A DNA stretch of 64,000 nucleotides from Caballeronia sp. TF1N1 (GTDB taxonomy: Bacteria > Pseudomonadota > Gammaproteobacteria > Burkholderiales > Burkholderiaceae), in assembly GCF_022878925.1 (NCBI RefSeq), contig NZ_CP084626.1, forward strand, positions 1,922,001-1,986,000. The letters run 5' to 3'. Position 1 is the first letter of the stretch; the number at the start of each line of letters is the position of its first letter. Of this stretch, positions 25,107-34,656 are shown piece after piece. The notes beneath the pieces were generated by a model. That model was not told the DNA's origin, ran no database searches, and saw nothing but the letters and a program-made list of their open reading frames with translations. Position numbers and translations under genes: made by a program.

Positions 25107-25859
25107 CTAATGCACAGACCGAAGAAACCGCACCAGAATCCCCGACGAATACGCACCCGCGATCGCCACGAGAAACTCCGCGAACGATTCAGGCGCGGCG
25201 GCATCGGCGGTATCCGAGATGGTGCGCACGACGGCGCACGGCACCGCGTGTTCGAAACAAACCTGCGCGAGCGCCGCGCCTTCCATTTCGACCGCGAGCG
25301 CATCGGGCAAAGCGTCGCGCAGCGCCAGCACGCCTTCGTTGCTCGCGACGAAGCGATCGCCACTCACAATCAACCCGCGATGCACACGCGGCGCATGCAC
25401 CGCGAAGCGCTCGGCAAGCGAGCTGCCCTCATCGGCGATGAAACTCGCGGCCGCCAGCGCGAGCGCATTGCAAAAGCTGGGATCGGCGGCGAAATGAGAG
25501 CGGGCCAGAAGCGGCACTTCATAGCGCGGGAAAAGCGGCGAGGCATCGAGATCGTGCTGCAGGAGCGTATCGCCGATGACGATGTCGCCCACCCGGACAT
25601 TTGCATGCACGCCGCCCGCGACGCCCGTAAAAACGATCGCATCGACCTTGAACACGTGAATGAGCGCGCTCGCCGTCGCCGCCGCCGCGACCTTGCCGAT
25701 GCGCGCGAGCGTTGCCACCACGCGCACGCCATGCGCATGGCCGACGTGATACTCGCGCTGACCGAGCGTCACCGTCTCGACTTCGCCCGCCGCATGCATC
25801 TGCGCGACGAGATCGCCCAGTTCCTGCGGCAGCGCCGCCATGATGCCGAGCATCGTCAT
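25107..25859 (-). CDS. mtnN: 5'-methylthioadenosine/S-adenosylhomocysteine nucleosidase
   Basis: 250 residues. A cytosolic purine-nucleoside hydrolase that splits MTA and SAH to adenine and a thioribosyl product, recycling SAM by-products. Family features: IMAALPQELGDL with the catalytic Glu, ARIGKVAAAATAS, FTGVAGGVHANVRVGDIV, VEMEGAALAQVC (Glu) and RTISDTAD (catalytic Asp). Slightly longer than the 232-residue E. coli enzyme. ATG 25859 overlaps the uvrD stop (ATGA), so it is coupled to uvrD. A related phosphorylase of the same fold cannot be fully excluded, but the motif set fits the nucleosidase. Confidence 0.88.
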   Translation of the reverse strand: MTMLGIMAALPQELGDLVAQMHAAGEVETVTLGQREYHVGHAHGVRVVATLARIGKVAAAATASALIHVFKVDAIVFTGVAGGVHANVRVGDIVIGDTLLQHDLDASPLFPRYEVPLLARSHFAADPSFCNALALAAASFIADEGSSLAERFAVHAPRVHRGLIVSGDRFVASNEGVLALRDALPDALAVEMEGAALAQVCFEHAVPCAVVRTISDTADAAAPESFAEFLVAIAGAYSSGILVRFLRSVH

Positions 25860-28219
25860 TCGACCGCTTGCAGTTTCGCCACCGCGAGTGCGAGCCATTT
25901 CTCGCCGTGCCGCTTGAAGCGAACCTGCGCGCGCGCATCGCCGCCGGAACCTTCGAGCCCGATCACCGTGCCCTCGCCGAACTTCGTGTGGAACACCGCT
26001 TGTCCGACCTTGAAGCCGCTTTCCGCCGCGCGCTGCTCGTTGGCGAACGACGGCAACGCCGGTGCGGACGCGGCGGAACCGCCGTAAGCCGAACCGCCGC
26101 GCTCCTGGCCTGGGCGCGCGAACCAGTCGCGGCCCCAGCCGGCGTTATCCGCGCGCCCGCCCCAACGCGCGCCCGGCTCGATCTTCGGCGTGAGCCACTT
26201 GAGCGAGCCTTCGGGCAATTCGTCGAAAAAGCGCGAGCGAATGTTGTAGCGCGTCTGTCCATGCAGCATCCGGCTCTGCGCGAACGACAAATAAAGCCGC
26301 TCTTTCGCCCGCGTGATCGCCACGTAAGCGAGCCGCCGCTCTTCTTCGAGGCCGTCGGTTTCCTGCGCGCTGTTCTCGTGCGGAAAGAGCCCTTCTTCCA
26401 GTCCGGTGATGAACACCGCCGTGAATTCCAGCCCTTTCGCCGCGTGCACGGTCATGAGTTGCACGGCATCCTGGCCGGCCTGCGCCTGGTTGTCGCCCGC
26501 TTCGAGCGATGCATGCGAGAGAAACCCCGCGAGCGGCGTCATGGTGTCGGGGTTCTGCGCGGGATCGGCAATGCCGGGCGCGTCCAGCACTTCGATCTCG
26601 CCGTCCTCGCTCACGATTTCCGGCGCCGCCGTCGCGCCGGGGCGCAGCGGCACGGAACGCGCGGGGGTATCGAGCCCGTAGCCTTCCTCGCTCACGAACG
26701 CCGCCGCCGCGTTGACCACTTCCTGCAAGTTCTCCAGACGGTCCTGGCCTTCGCGCTCGGTCTCGTAGAACGCGGCGAGACCGCTCGCGCGCACGACGTA
26801 TTCGACCGTTTCCGGCAGACTCATCTGCTGCGTTTCGGCGCGCATCTTCGCGACGAGCGTGGCGAATGCGCCGAGGCTCGAACCTGCCTTTCCCGTGACG
26901 TAGGGCACGGCGGCGGCCATCGAACAGTTGTAGAGACGCGCGGCGTCGGCGAGTTGCTCGATGGAGCGCGCACCGATGCCGCGCGTCGGGAAATTGACCA
27001 CGCGCGCAAACGCCGTGTCGTCATTCGGGTTGTCGATCAGACGCAGATACGCGAGCGCATGCTTCACTTCCTGACGCTCGAAGAAGCGCAAGCCGCCATA
27101 CACGCGATACGCAATGCCCGCGTTCACGAGCGTGTGCTCGATGGTCCGCGACTGCGCATTGCTCCGGTACAGCACCGCGATCTCCCCGCGCGCGAGTCCC
27201 GTATTGATGAGCGCCTTGATCTCCTCGACGATCCAGCCCGCTTCCTGCGAGTCCGTCGCGGCTTCGTAGACGCGCACCGGTTCGCCGTGCCCCGCATCCG
27301 TGCGCAGGTTCTTGCCGAGCCGCCGCGAGTTGTTGGCGATCAGGAAGTTCGCGGTATCGAGAATATGGCCGTGCGAGCGATAGTTCTGCTCCAGCTTGAT
27401 GAGATTGCGCACGCGGAACTCGCGCTCGAAGTCGTGCATGTTGCCGACGTTCGCGCCGCGAAACGCGTAGATGGACTGGTCGTCGTCACCGACCGCGAAG
27501 ATGGCGTTGCTCTCGCCCGCCAGCTGCTTGAGCCACGCGTACTGCAGCTTGTTGGTGTCCTGAAACTCATCGACGAGGATATTGCGAAAGCGCGCTTGAT
27601 AATGTGCGCGCAGCGGCGCATTGAACGCGAGCAGTTCGTGGCAGCGCAACAGCAGTTCGGGGAAATCCACGACGCCTTCGCGCTGGCATTGCTGATCGTA
27701 GGCTTCGTACAGTTCGACGAACTTGCGGTTGAAGGCGTCCGTGGCGTCCACGTCCTTCGGACGCAAGCCCTGCTCTTTCGCGTTGTTGATGAAGTACTGA
27801 AGGTTCTTCGCCGGATATTTTTCGTCGTCGACATTGAGCCCTTTCATCAGCCGCTTGATGGCGGAGAGCTGATCGGCGGTGTCGAGAATCTGGAAAGTCT
27901 GCGGCAGCCCCGCGTCGCGATAATGCGCGCGCAGCATGCGGTTGCACAGGCCGTGGAAGGTGCCGATCCACATGCCGCGCGTGTCGATGGGCAAGAGCGC
28001 CGAGAGCCGCGACATCATTTCGCGCGCGGCCTTGTTCGTGAAGGTCACGGCGAGAATGGTCGGCGGCGACGCGTAGCCCTGCTGGATCAGCCACGCGATT
28101 CGCGTGATGAGCACGCGCGTCTTGCCGCTGCCCGCGCCGGCGAGAATCAGCGCGGGCTCGTTGGGCAGCGTCACGGCGGCGAGTTGTTCGGGGTTGAGGT
28201 TCGCGAGCAGGTCGGGCAT
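25856..28219 (-). CDS. uvrD: DNA helicase II (UvrD), superfamily 1
   Basis: 787 residues. An ATP-dependent 3'-5' helicase for nucleotide excision and mismatch repair. Motifs: LNPEQLAAVTLP at the N-terminus, Walker A GAGSGKT at 28-34, VTFTNKAAREM, DEFQDTN, GDDDQSIYAFRGA, and the C-terminal motifs QLMTVHAAKGLEF and EEERRLAYVAITRA. The C-terminal VFHTKFGEGTVIGLEG block is the UvrD/PcrA tail rather than Rep. ATG 28219. It is divergent from valS and translationally coupled to the nucleosidase gene. The family and usual function are secure. Confidence 0.95.
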   Translation of the reverse strand: MPDLLANLNPEQLAAVTLPNEPALILAGAGSGKTRVLITRIAWLIQQGYASPPTILAVTFTNKAAREMMSRLSALLPIDTRGMWIGTFHGLCNRMLRAHYRDAGLPQTFQILDTADQLSAIKRLMKGLNVDDEKYPAKNLQYFINNAKEQGLRPKDVDATDAFNRKFVELYEAYDQQCQREGVVDFPELLLRCHELLAFNAPLRAHYQARFRNILVDEFQDTNKLQYAWLKQLAGESNAIFAVGDDDQSIYAFRGANVGNMHDFEREFRVRNLIKLEQNYRSHGHILDTANFLIANNSRRLGKNLRTDAGHGEPVRVYEAATDSQEAGWIVEEIKALINTGLARGEIAVLYRSNAQSRTIEHTLVNAGIAYRVYGGLRFFERQEVKHALAYLRLIDNPNDDTAFARVVNFPTRGIGARSIEQLADAARLYNCSMAAAVPYVTGKAGSSLGAFATLVAKMRAETQQMSLPETVEYVVRASGLAAFYETEREGQDRLENLQEVVNAAAAFVSEEGYGLDTPARSVPLRPGATAAPEIVSEDGEIEVLDAPGIADPAQNPDTMTPLAGFLSHASLEAGDNQAQAGQDAVQLMTVHAAKGLEFTAVFITGLEEGLFPHENSAQETDGLEEERRLAYVAITRAKERLYLSFAQSRMLHGQTRYNIRSRFFDELPEGSLKWLTPKIEPGARWGGRADNAGWGRDWFARPGQERGGSAYGGSAASAPALPSFANEQRAAESGFKVGQAVFHTKFGEGTVIGLEGSGGDARAQVRFKRHGEKWLALAVAKLQAVE

Positions 28220-28271
28220 GGGAGCAGGTGGACGGCGAAAAGCGGGCCAAAGTCTCTGGCGGCGGGCCGAC

Positions 28272-28277
28272 CATTAT
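28272..28277 (-). promoter_or_regulatory. -10 element upstream of uvrD
   Basis: TATAAT on the minus strand, 53 bases before the uvrD ATG. No clear -35 is visible at 16-18 bases, so this is a partial promoter call. Confidence 0.45.
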
Positions 28278-28365
28278 AAGACCGCGCCGATGGCGTCGCC
28301 GGCGCCTGGCATCCGCGCTTGGCCGCAGGCCATCCGGAATTCGTCCGATTGACTCGCTCGAACCT

Positions 28366-28371
28366 TATAAT
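28366..28371 (+). promoter_or_regulatory. -10 element upstream of valS
   Basis: TATAAT on the plus strand, 47 bases before the valS ATG. A TTGACT lies only 11 bases upstream (28349-28354), too close to be a standard -35. Confidence 0.5.
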
Positions 28372-28417
28372 CAGGGATTACCCCGCACTTTTCACGCATT
28401 TTTCGGCAGATTTCACG

Positions 28418-31285
28418 ATGAGCGACAACACGCTTGCGAAGAGCTTCGAGCCTCAGAACATCGAGTCCCAATGGGGCCCGGAATGGGAAAAACGCGGCTA
28501 CTCCGCCCCGACCTTCCAGGAAGGCGCGAAGAATTTCTCCATTCAACTGCCGCCGCCGAATGTCACCGGCACGCTGCACATGGGTCACGCGTTCAACCAG
28601 ACCATCATGGACGGCCTGACGCGCTATCACCGCATGCTCGGCGAAAACACGCTGTGGGTGCCGGGCACGGACCACGCGGGCATTGCCACGCAGATCGTCG
28701 TCGAACGCCAGCTCGACGCCAAGAAAATCTCCCGCCATGACCTCGGCCGCGAGGAATTCCTGAAGCGCGTCTGGGCGTGGAAGCAGGAATCCGGCTCGAC
28801 CATCACGAATCAGGTACGGCGTCTGGGCGCTTCCATCGACTGGTCGCGCGAATACTTCACGATGGACGACAAGATGTCCGCCGCCGTGCGCGACGTCTTC
28901 GTGACCTTGTACAAGCAAGGGCTCATCTATCGCGGCAAGCGGCTCGTGAACTGGGACCCGGTGCTGGGCACGGCCGTGTCCGACCTCGAAGTCGTCAGCG
29001 AGGAAGAAAACGGCAGCCTTTGGCATATCAAGTACCCGCTGCCCGACGGCTCCGGCCATCTGACGGTCGCGACCACGCGGCCCGAAACCATGCTCGGCGA
29101 CGTTGCGGTGATGGTGCATCCCGAAGACGAGCGGTATCGGCATCTGATCGGCAAGACGGTCGTGCTGCCGCTTGGCGACCGCGAGATTCCGGTGATCGCG
29201 GACGACTACGTGGACCGCGAGTTCGGCACGGGCGTCGTGAAGGTCACGCCCGCGCACGACTTCAACGACTACGCGGTCGGCCAGCGCCACAAGCTGCCGC
29301 AGATCGAAATCCTCACGCTCGACGCGAAGATCAACGACAACGCGCCCGCGAAATATCGCGGCATGGATCGCTTCGACGCGCGCAAGGAAGTGGTGAAGGA
29401 TCTCGAAGCGCTCGGCCTGCTCGAGTCCGTGAAGCCGCACAAGCTCATGGTGCCGCGCGGCGACCGCACCAACGTGGTCATCGAGCCGATGCTGACCGAC
29501 CAGTGGTTCGTCGCAATGACCAAGGCCGCGCCGGAAGGCACGTTCAATCCGGGCAAGTCGATCACGGAAACGTCGCTGGACGTGGTTCGCGGCGGGCAGA
29601 TCAAGTTCGTGCCCGAGAACTGGACCACAACTTACTACCAATGGCTCGAAAACATCCAGGACTGGTGCATCTCGCGCCAGTTGTGGTGGGGCCATCAGAT
29701 TCCCGCGTGGTATGGCGAAAACGGCGAGATCTTCGTCGCGAAGACGGAATACGAAGCTCGCGCCGAAGCCGACGCCAAGGGCTACAAAGGTGCGCTGCGC
29801 CGCGACGAAGACGTGCTCGATACGTGGTTCTCGTCCGCGCTCGTGCCCTTCTCGTCGCTCGGCTGGCCGGACGAAACCAGCGAACTGAACGCGTTCCTGC
29901 CCTCCACCGTGCTCGTGACGGGCTTCGACATCATTTTCTTCTGGGTTGCCCGGATGGTGATGATGACCACGCACTTCACCGGCAAGGTGCCGTTCCACAC
30001 GGTCTACGTGCACGGCCTCGTGCGCGACGCGGAAGGCCAGAAGATGTCGAAGAGCAAGGGCAATACGCTCGATCCCATCGATATCGTGGATGGCATCGAG
30101 CTCGAACCGCTCGTCGCCAAGCGCACCGCCGGCCTCATGAATCCGAAGGCCGCCGCGCAGATCGAAAAGAAAACGCGTAAGGAATTTCCGGAAGGCATTC
30201 CGGCCTTCGGCACCGACGCGCTGCGCTTCACGATGGCTTCCATGGCCACGCTGGGTCGCAATGTGAATTTTGATCTGGCACGCTGTGAGGGTTATCGCAA
30301 TTTCTGCAACAAGCTCTGGAACGCCACGCGTTTCGTGTTGATGAATTGCGAAGGCCACGACTGCGGCTTTGCGAACCCCGGCGACTGCAAGCCGGGCGAT
30401 TGCGGCCCGGGCGGCTACACGGATTATTCGCAGGCGGACCGCTGGATCGTGTCGCTCCTGCAGCGCGTCGAAGCGGAAGTCGAAAAGGGTTTCGCGGACT
30501 ATCGCTTCGACAACGTTGCGAGCGCAATTTACAAGTTCGTCTGGGACGAATACTGCGACTGGTATCTCGAACTCGCGAAGGTGCAGATCCAGACCGGTAC
30601 GCCCGAGCAGCAGCGCGCCACGCGCCGCACGCTGTTGCGCGTGCTGGAGACGGTGCTGCGGCTCGCGCATCCGATCATCCCGTTCATCACGGAAGCGCTG
30701 TGGCAGAAGGTGGCGCCGCTGACCGACGTTTTGCCCGAAGGCACGAAGGAAGGCGAGTTGTCGATCATGACGCAGGCCTATCCGCGCGCCGAGACGAAGA
30801 AGATCGACGAAACGGCGGAACAGTGGGCGTCCGAACTCAAGGCTGTCATCGACGCATGCCGTAATCTGCGCGGCGAAATGAACCTGTCGCCCGCGGTGAA
30901 GGTGCCGCTGCTCGCACATGGCGACGCCGCGCGTCTCCATACGTTTGCGCCGTACGTCGCCGCACTGTCGCGTCTTGCCGAAGTGAAGATCATCGACGAC
31001 GAAGCCGCGCTCGATGCCGAAGCGGAAGGTGCGCCGGTGGCGATCGTCGGCGCGAACAAACTCGTGCTGAAGGTGGAGATCGATGTCGCCGCCGAACGCG
31101 AGCGTCTCACGAAGGAAGTAGACCGCCTGACTGTCGAAGCAGGCAAATGTAACGCGAAGCTCGGAAATGAAAGCTTTGTTTCAAAAGCGCCGCCCGCCGT
31201 CGTTGAACAGGAGCGAAAAAGGCTGGCAGAATACGAAACCACTATCGAGAAACTTCGGGCGCAAATTTTGCGGCTGCCTGTCTGA
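28418..31285 (+). CDS. valS: Valyl-tRNA synthetase
   Basis: 955 residues, a class I synthetase charging tRNA(Val) with valine in the cytosol. HIGH motif as HMGH at 54-57, KMSKS at 542-546, CP1 editing domain between them ([24 protein letters not shown]), an anticodon-binding helical domain and a C-terminal coiled coil ([33 protein letters not shown]). ATG 28418 was chosen because it begins the conserved N-terminus ([23 protein letters not shown]); the 33 codons upstream in frame are not conserved. Odd feature: a Gly-Asp-Cys-Pro stretch at about 653-666 ([14 protein letters not shown]) that looks like a small repeat-derived insertion. Confidence 0.97.
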   Translation: MSDNTLAKSFEPQNIESQWGPEWEKRGYSAPTFQEGAKNFSIQLPPPNVTGTLHMGHAFNQTIMDGLTRYHRMLGENTLWVPGTDHAGIATQIVVERQLDAKKISRHDLGREEFLKRVWAWKQESGSTITNQVRRLGASIDWSREYFTMDDKMSAAVRDVFVTLYKQGLIYRGKRLVNWDPVLGTAVSDLEVVSEEENGSLWHIKYPLPDGSGHLTVATTRPETMLGDVAVMVHPEDERYRHLIGKTVVLPLGDREIPVIADDYVDREFGTGVVKVTPAHDFNDYAVGQRHKLPQIEILTLDAKINDNAPAKYRGMDRFDARKEVVKDLEALGLLESVKPHKLMVPRGDRTNVVIEPMLTDQWFVAMTKAAPEGTFNPGKSITETSLDVVRGGQIKFVPENWTTTYYQWLENIQDWCISRQLWWGHQIPAWYGENGEIFVAKTEYEARAEADAKGYKGALRRDEDVLDTWFSSALVPFSSLGWPDETSELNAFLPSTVLVTGFDIIFFWVARMVMMTTHFTGKVPFHTVYVHGLVRDAEGQKMSKSKGNTLDPIDIVDGIELEPLVAKRTAGLMNPKAAAQIEKKTRKEFPEGIPAFGTDALRFTMASMATLGRNVNFDLARCEGYRNFCNKLWNATRFVLMNCEGHDCGFANPGDCKPGDCGPGGYTDYSQADRWIVSLLQRVEAEVEKGFADYRFDNVASAIYKFVWDEYCDWYLELAKVQIQTGTPEQQRATRRTLLRVLETVLRLAHPIIPFITEALWQKVAPLTDVLPEGTKEGELSIMTQAYPRAETKKIDETAEQWASELKAVIDACRNLRGEMNLSPAVKVPLLAHGDAARLHTFAPYVAALSRLAEVKIIDDEAALDAEAEGAPVAIVGANKLVLKVEIDVAAERERLTKEVDRLTVEAGKCNAKLGNESFVSKAPPAVVEQERKRLAEYETTIEKLRAQILRLPV

Positions 31286-31385
31286 TTGGGCTGTCGTGAA
31301 GTAGCATCGCCGCGTGATCGGGGATGTTCGTCCGTTCGCCCAACTGCTCGACGTTCCAAATGATTAAGAGGATCAGGGTTATCAC

Positions 31386-32267
31386 ATGCTAAAAGTTACC
31401 AAAGCGGTTTTCCCCGTCGCGGGTCTCGGCACTCGGTTCCTCCCCGCGACCAAGGCGAGCCCGAAAGAAATGCTGCCCGTCGTCGACAAGCCGCTGATTC
31501 AATATGCGGTGGAAGAGGCAATGGCCGCCGGCATCACCGAAATGATCTTCGTGACCGGGCGCAGCAAGCGCGCGATCGAAGACCACTTCGACAAGTCTTA
31601 TGAGATCGAAGCCGAACTGGAAGCGCGCGGCAAGGACAAGCTGCTCGAACTCGTGCGCAGCATCAAGCCGAGCCATGTCGACTGCTTCTACGTGCGTCAG
31701 GCCGAAGCGCTCGGTCTCGGCCACGCGGTGTTGTGTGCCGAAAAGCTCGTCGGCGACAACCCGTTCGCCGTGATCCTCGCGGACGACTTGCTGTACGGCA
31801 AGCCGCCCGTGATGTCGCAGATGATCGAAGTCTTCGACCACTATCACAGCTCGGTGATCGGCGTCGAGGAAATCCCGGCGGAAGATTCGAAGTCCTACGG
31901 CATCATCGACGGCAAGGAGTGGGAAGACAACATCTTCAAGCTCTCGGGTATCGTCGAAAAGCCGGAACCGGCCGTTGCGCCGTCGAACCTCGGCGTGGTC
32001 GGCCGCTATGTGCTGAAGCCCCGCATTTTCGATCACATCCGCTCGATCAAGCCCGGCGCGGGCGGCGAACTGCAACTGACGGACGCCATCATGTCGCTCC
32101 TGTCGGACGAACAAGTGCTCGCGTACAAGTACCACGGCACGCGCTTCGACTGCGGCAGCAAGCTCGGCTATCTGAAGGCGACGGTGGAATTCGCGCTGCG
32201 CCATCCGGAAGTGTCGAAAGACTTCGACGAGTATTTGCGCACGCGCTCGCCGAACCTGGCTAGCTGA
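31386..32267 (+). CDS. galU: UTP-glucose-1-phosphate uridylyltransferase
   Basis: 293 residues. Makes UDP-glucose from UTP and glucose 1-phosphate for capsule, LPS core and trehalose synthesis. The nucleotidyl-transferase signature GLGTRFLPATKASPKEMLPVVDKPLIQYAVEE is split across residues about 12-44, followed by VILADDLLY and GGELQLTDAI; length matches bacterial GalU. ATG 31386 follows AAGAGGATCAGGG. It is 100 bases downstream of valS on the same strand and is followed by a strong bidirectional terminator at 32304-32340. Regulation is not visible. Confidence 0.95.
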   Translation: MLKVTKAVFPVAGLGTRFLPATKASPKEMLPVVDKPLIQYAVEEAMAAGITEMIFVTGRSKRAIEDHFDKSYEIEAELEARGKDKLLELVRSIKPSHVDCFYVRQAEALGLGHAVLCAEKLVGDNPFAVILADDLLYGKPPVMSQMIEVFDHYHSSVIGVEEIPAEDSKSYGIIDGKEWEDNIFKLSGIVEKPEPAVAPSNLGVVGRYVLKPRIFDHIRSIKPGAGGELQLTDAIMSLLSDEQVLAYKYHGTRFDCGSKLGYLKATVEFALRHPEVSKDFDEYLRTRSPNLAS

Positions 32268-32303
32268 GTTGAAGTAAGTCGAATTCGCCCGCGTCGGCAG
32301 GCG

Positions 32304-32340
32304 AAAAAAAAGCCCATCGCGTCATGTGATGGGCTTTTTC
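32304..32340. terminator. Bidirectional rho-independent terminator
   Basis: AGCCCATC (32311-32318) pairs with GATGGGCT (32328-32335) around a 9-base loop, with eight A residues before and five T residues after. It lies between the convergent galU and tusA genes and can serve both. Confidence 0.92.
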
Positions 32341-32344
32341 CTTT

Positions 32345-32572
32345 TCAGCGGCGTCGCATCAGAAAGGTGAACACTTTGTCCTGCGTGGTTACTTCGACGA
32401 TCTCGTTGCCGGTCTGCCTTGCAAACGCCGCGAAATCGCGCTGCGATCCGGGGTCGGTGGCGAGCACCTTCAGAATCTGGCCGCTCGTCATGTCGGCGAG
32501 TGCTTTCTTTGCCCGCAGGATCGGCAACGGGCAGTTGAGCCCGCGCGCGTCGACTTCCTTGTGAACTTCCAT
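32345..32572 (-). CDS. tusA: TusA-family sulfur carrier/sulfurtransferase
   Basis: 75 residues. Small cytosolic persulfide carrier; the active motif is CPLPILRAKKAL with Cys14 preceded by DARGLN, the classical CPxP box. The family relays sulfur for tRNA thiolation, molybdopterin and dissimilatory sulfur metabolism. The start ATG 32572 gives a full-length protein. It is 66 bases downstream of the second inositol-type dehydrogenase on the same strand, but a functional link is unlikely. It ends just before the bidirectional terminator shared with galU. Confidence 0.9.
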   Translation of the reverse strand: MEVHKEVDARGLNCPLPILRAKKALADMTSGQILKVLATDPGSQRDFAAFARQTGNEIVEVTTQDKVFTFLMRRR

Positions 32573-32638
32573 CGCGATTTGAATTCCGTTAAGCCTTGCG
32601 TGTTGCGAAACATCGAAGGCCCGATTCTAACGCAGCGT

Positions 32639-33655
32639 TCACAAGTCCACCGGGCGCCCGGTCTCATATGCCTGCCGCATGGCGATGCCAATCCTCGTCG
32701 CCTCGCGCGCATCGTCGAGCGTGAGGCCGGTCGGCGTGCCATCTCGCACGAGCGCGACGAAGGCTTGCGCTTCGCGTAAAAACGCATCTTCGAAGCGCTC
32801 GAAGAAAGTCGGCGTGCAAACGTTTCGCATGCCGTGTGCATCGGCGATCTCGACGCGGTTCGCACGCGGATTGCGCCCAATGGCAAGCGCGCCCGCCGTG
32901 CCGATGACTTCTGTCTGCGTGTCGTGGCCATGAGCCATCGTGCGGGAAGCGTATAGCACGGCAAGCCGGCCGTCGTCGAATTCGATCGTGCCCACGCCAT
33001 TGTCGATATCGCCACATTCGCGCAAGCCTTCGTGGATTGCTATCGTGCCGCTCGCGAACACGCGCTTGGGCTTCGGATTACCGAGCATCCAGCGCGCGAG
33101 GTCGATGTCGTGCACGCTGCAATCGAGAAAGAGTCCGCCCGATGTCGGCGCGAAACGCACGAAAAAACCATCCGGATCATTCTTGTCGCAGGTCTGCGAG
33201 CGCACCATGAACGGCCGGCCGATCGCGCCTTCGCCAATGCGCTCGAAGGCATCTCGATAACTCGCATCGAAACGGCGCACGAAGCCGATCATTACATGCA
33301 GATGCGCATGCCGCGCGTGCTCCTCGATCACGCTGTCGCATTCGGCGAGATCGAGCGACAGCGGCTTCTCGCAGAACACGTGTTTGCCCGCGCGCAACGC
33401 GGCGATGATCTGCCGCGCGTGCAGCGAAGTCGGCGTGACGAGCCACACGGCGTCGATGGACGGATCGGTCAGCAAGTCGGCGTAATCGGCATGGAGCGCG
33501 ATTTCCGGCAGGTTGTCGCGAGCCCATTCGCGCTCTTGCTCAACCGGGCTGCACGCCGCGACGAGCCGCGCGCCCGGCACATGCCACGCGAGGTTTTCCG
33601 CGTGTCTGCGGCCGAGCCGCCCCAGCCCGACAATGCCCACCCGCACCGCGCTCAT
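32639..33655 (-). CDS. Gfo/Idh/MocA family oxidoreductase (inositol-dehydrogenase-like)
   Basis: 338 residues. N-terminal Rossmann domain with VGIVGLGRLGRRHAENL, then CEKPLSLDL with the catalytic Lys, and CSVHDIDLARWML with the Asp-His pair; C-terminal alpha/beta substrate domain. These features match IolG-type cyclitol dehydrogenases, and this is a second copy next to iolG. It may act on scyllo-inositol or another isomer, which is inference. ATG 33655 overlaps the iolG stop (ATGA), so it is translationally coupled within the iolR-iolG transcript. Confidence 0.88.
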   Translation of the reverse strand: MSAVRVGIVGLGRLGRRHAENLAWHVPGARLVAACSPVEQEREWARDNLPEIALHADYADLLTDPSIDAVWLVTPTSLHARQIIAALRAGKHVFCEKPLSLDLAECDSVIEEHARHAHLHVMIGFVRRFDASYRDAFERIGEGAIGRPFMVRSQTCDKNDPDGFFVRFAPTSGGLFLDCSVHDIDLARWMLGNPKPKRVFASGTIAIHEGLRECGDIDNGVGTIEFDDGRLAVLYASRTMAHGHDTQTEVIGTAGALAIGRNPRANRVEIADAHGMRNVCTPTFFERFEDAFLREAQAFVALVRDGTPTGLTLDDAREATRIGIAMRQAYETGRPVDL

Positions 33656-34656
33656 GCCGCGTTCTCCCCGAGCTTCACGATGCGCTTTTCGCGCCACGAA
33701 AGCGTCGCGGCCTCGGCGAGTTCGAGCGCCTTGAGGCCGTCGGCAACAGTGGTGCGCACGGGCTTGCCATGGGTCACGGCATCGAAGAAATGCGCGATTT
33801 CCGCGGCATACGCCGCGCGATACCGTTCGAGAAAGAACGCCTCGGGCACGTCGCTCGACACGCCCTTGGTCGAATATGCCGTCACTTCGGTCGGACGCAC
33901 GTTGCCCGCTTGCAGCATGCCGAGACTGCCGAGCACCTCGAAGCGCTGATCGTAGCTGTAGCCCGAGCGCCGCGCCGTGTTGATCTGGCACAGGCGTCCG
34001 CGTTTCGTGCGGATGGTGACGGCTGTCGAATCGATATCGCCGGCTTCCGCGATGGCGGGATCGGACAAACAACTGCCCGTGGCGTGCAGCGTGTCGGCTT
34101 CGTCGTCGAGCATCCAGCGGAAGATGTCGAAGTCGTGGATCAGCATGTCCTTGAAGATGCCGCCCGAATGCTTGATGTATTCCACGGGCGGCGCGCCCGG
34201 ATCGCGGCTCGTCACGATCAGCATTTCCGGTTCGCCGATCTCGCCCGCTTCCACGCGCGCCCTCAATGCCGAGAAAGTCGGGTCGAAGCGCCGCTGAAAG
34301 CCGATCATGCAGACCACGCCCGCTTTCTGCACGGCATCGGCGCAGGCGCGCGCGCGTTCGAGCGTGAGGTCCACGGGCTTCTCGCAGAACACGTGCTTCT
34401 TTTGCGCCGCCGATGCGAGGATCAGGTCCGCATGCGTGTCCGTGCTCGAACAGACGACCGTCGCGCCCACCGAGGCGTCGCCCATGGCGGCATCCACATC
34501 GGCGACTTGCGCGCCGTATTGCGCAGCGAGCGCCGACGCGGCCTCGCGGTTCACATCGACGACATACTTGAGGCGCACGCCAGGCTGCCGCGCGAGATTG
34601 GCCGCGTGAATCTTGCCAATGCGCCCTGCTCCGAATACCGCCACGTCAATCGTCAT
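33652..34656 (-). CDS. iolG: myo-Inositol 2-dehydrogenase
   Basis: 334 residues. Oxidises myo-inositol to 2-keto-myo-inositol (scyllo-inosose) with NAD, the first catabolic step. VAVFGAGRIGKIHAANL is the nucleotide loop, CEKPVDLT supplies the catalytic Lys, and HDFDIFRWM the Asp/His catalytic pair; GFQRRFDPTF is typical of the family. Context leaves little doubt: it overlaps the RpiR-type regulator by 11 bases and lies opposite the importer and iolCDEB. ATG 34656. Confidence 0.93.
   Translation of the reverse strand: MTIDVAVFGAGRIGKIHAANLARQPGVRLKYVVDVNREAASALAAQYGAQVADVDAAMGDASVGATVVCSSTDTHADLILASAAQKKHVFCEKPVDLTLERARACADAVQKAGVVCMIGFQRRFDPTFSALRARVEAGEIGEPEMLIVTSRDPGAPPVEYIKHSGGIFKDMLIHDFDIFRWMLDDEADTLHATGSCLSDPAIAEAGDIDSTAVTIRTKRGRLCQINTARRSGYSYDQRFEVLGSLGMLQAGNVRPTEVTAYSTKGVSSDVPEAFFLERYRAAYAAEIAHFFDAVTHGKPVRTTVADGLKALELAEAATLSWREKRIVKLGENAA

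Noticed and set aside
25868..28279. 803-codon open frame antisense to uvrD
   Set aside because: Mirror of a complete UvrD; His/Arg-rich composition.
28349..28371. TTGACT...TATAAT as a full valS promoter
   Set aside because: Spacing is only 11 bases, so the two hexamers cannot serve the same polymerase; only the -10 is kept.
28274..30940. 888-codon open frame antisense to valS
   Set aside because: High-GC shadow frame; composed of Arg/His/Ala/Val with no domain, while the opposite strand encodes complete ValS.
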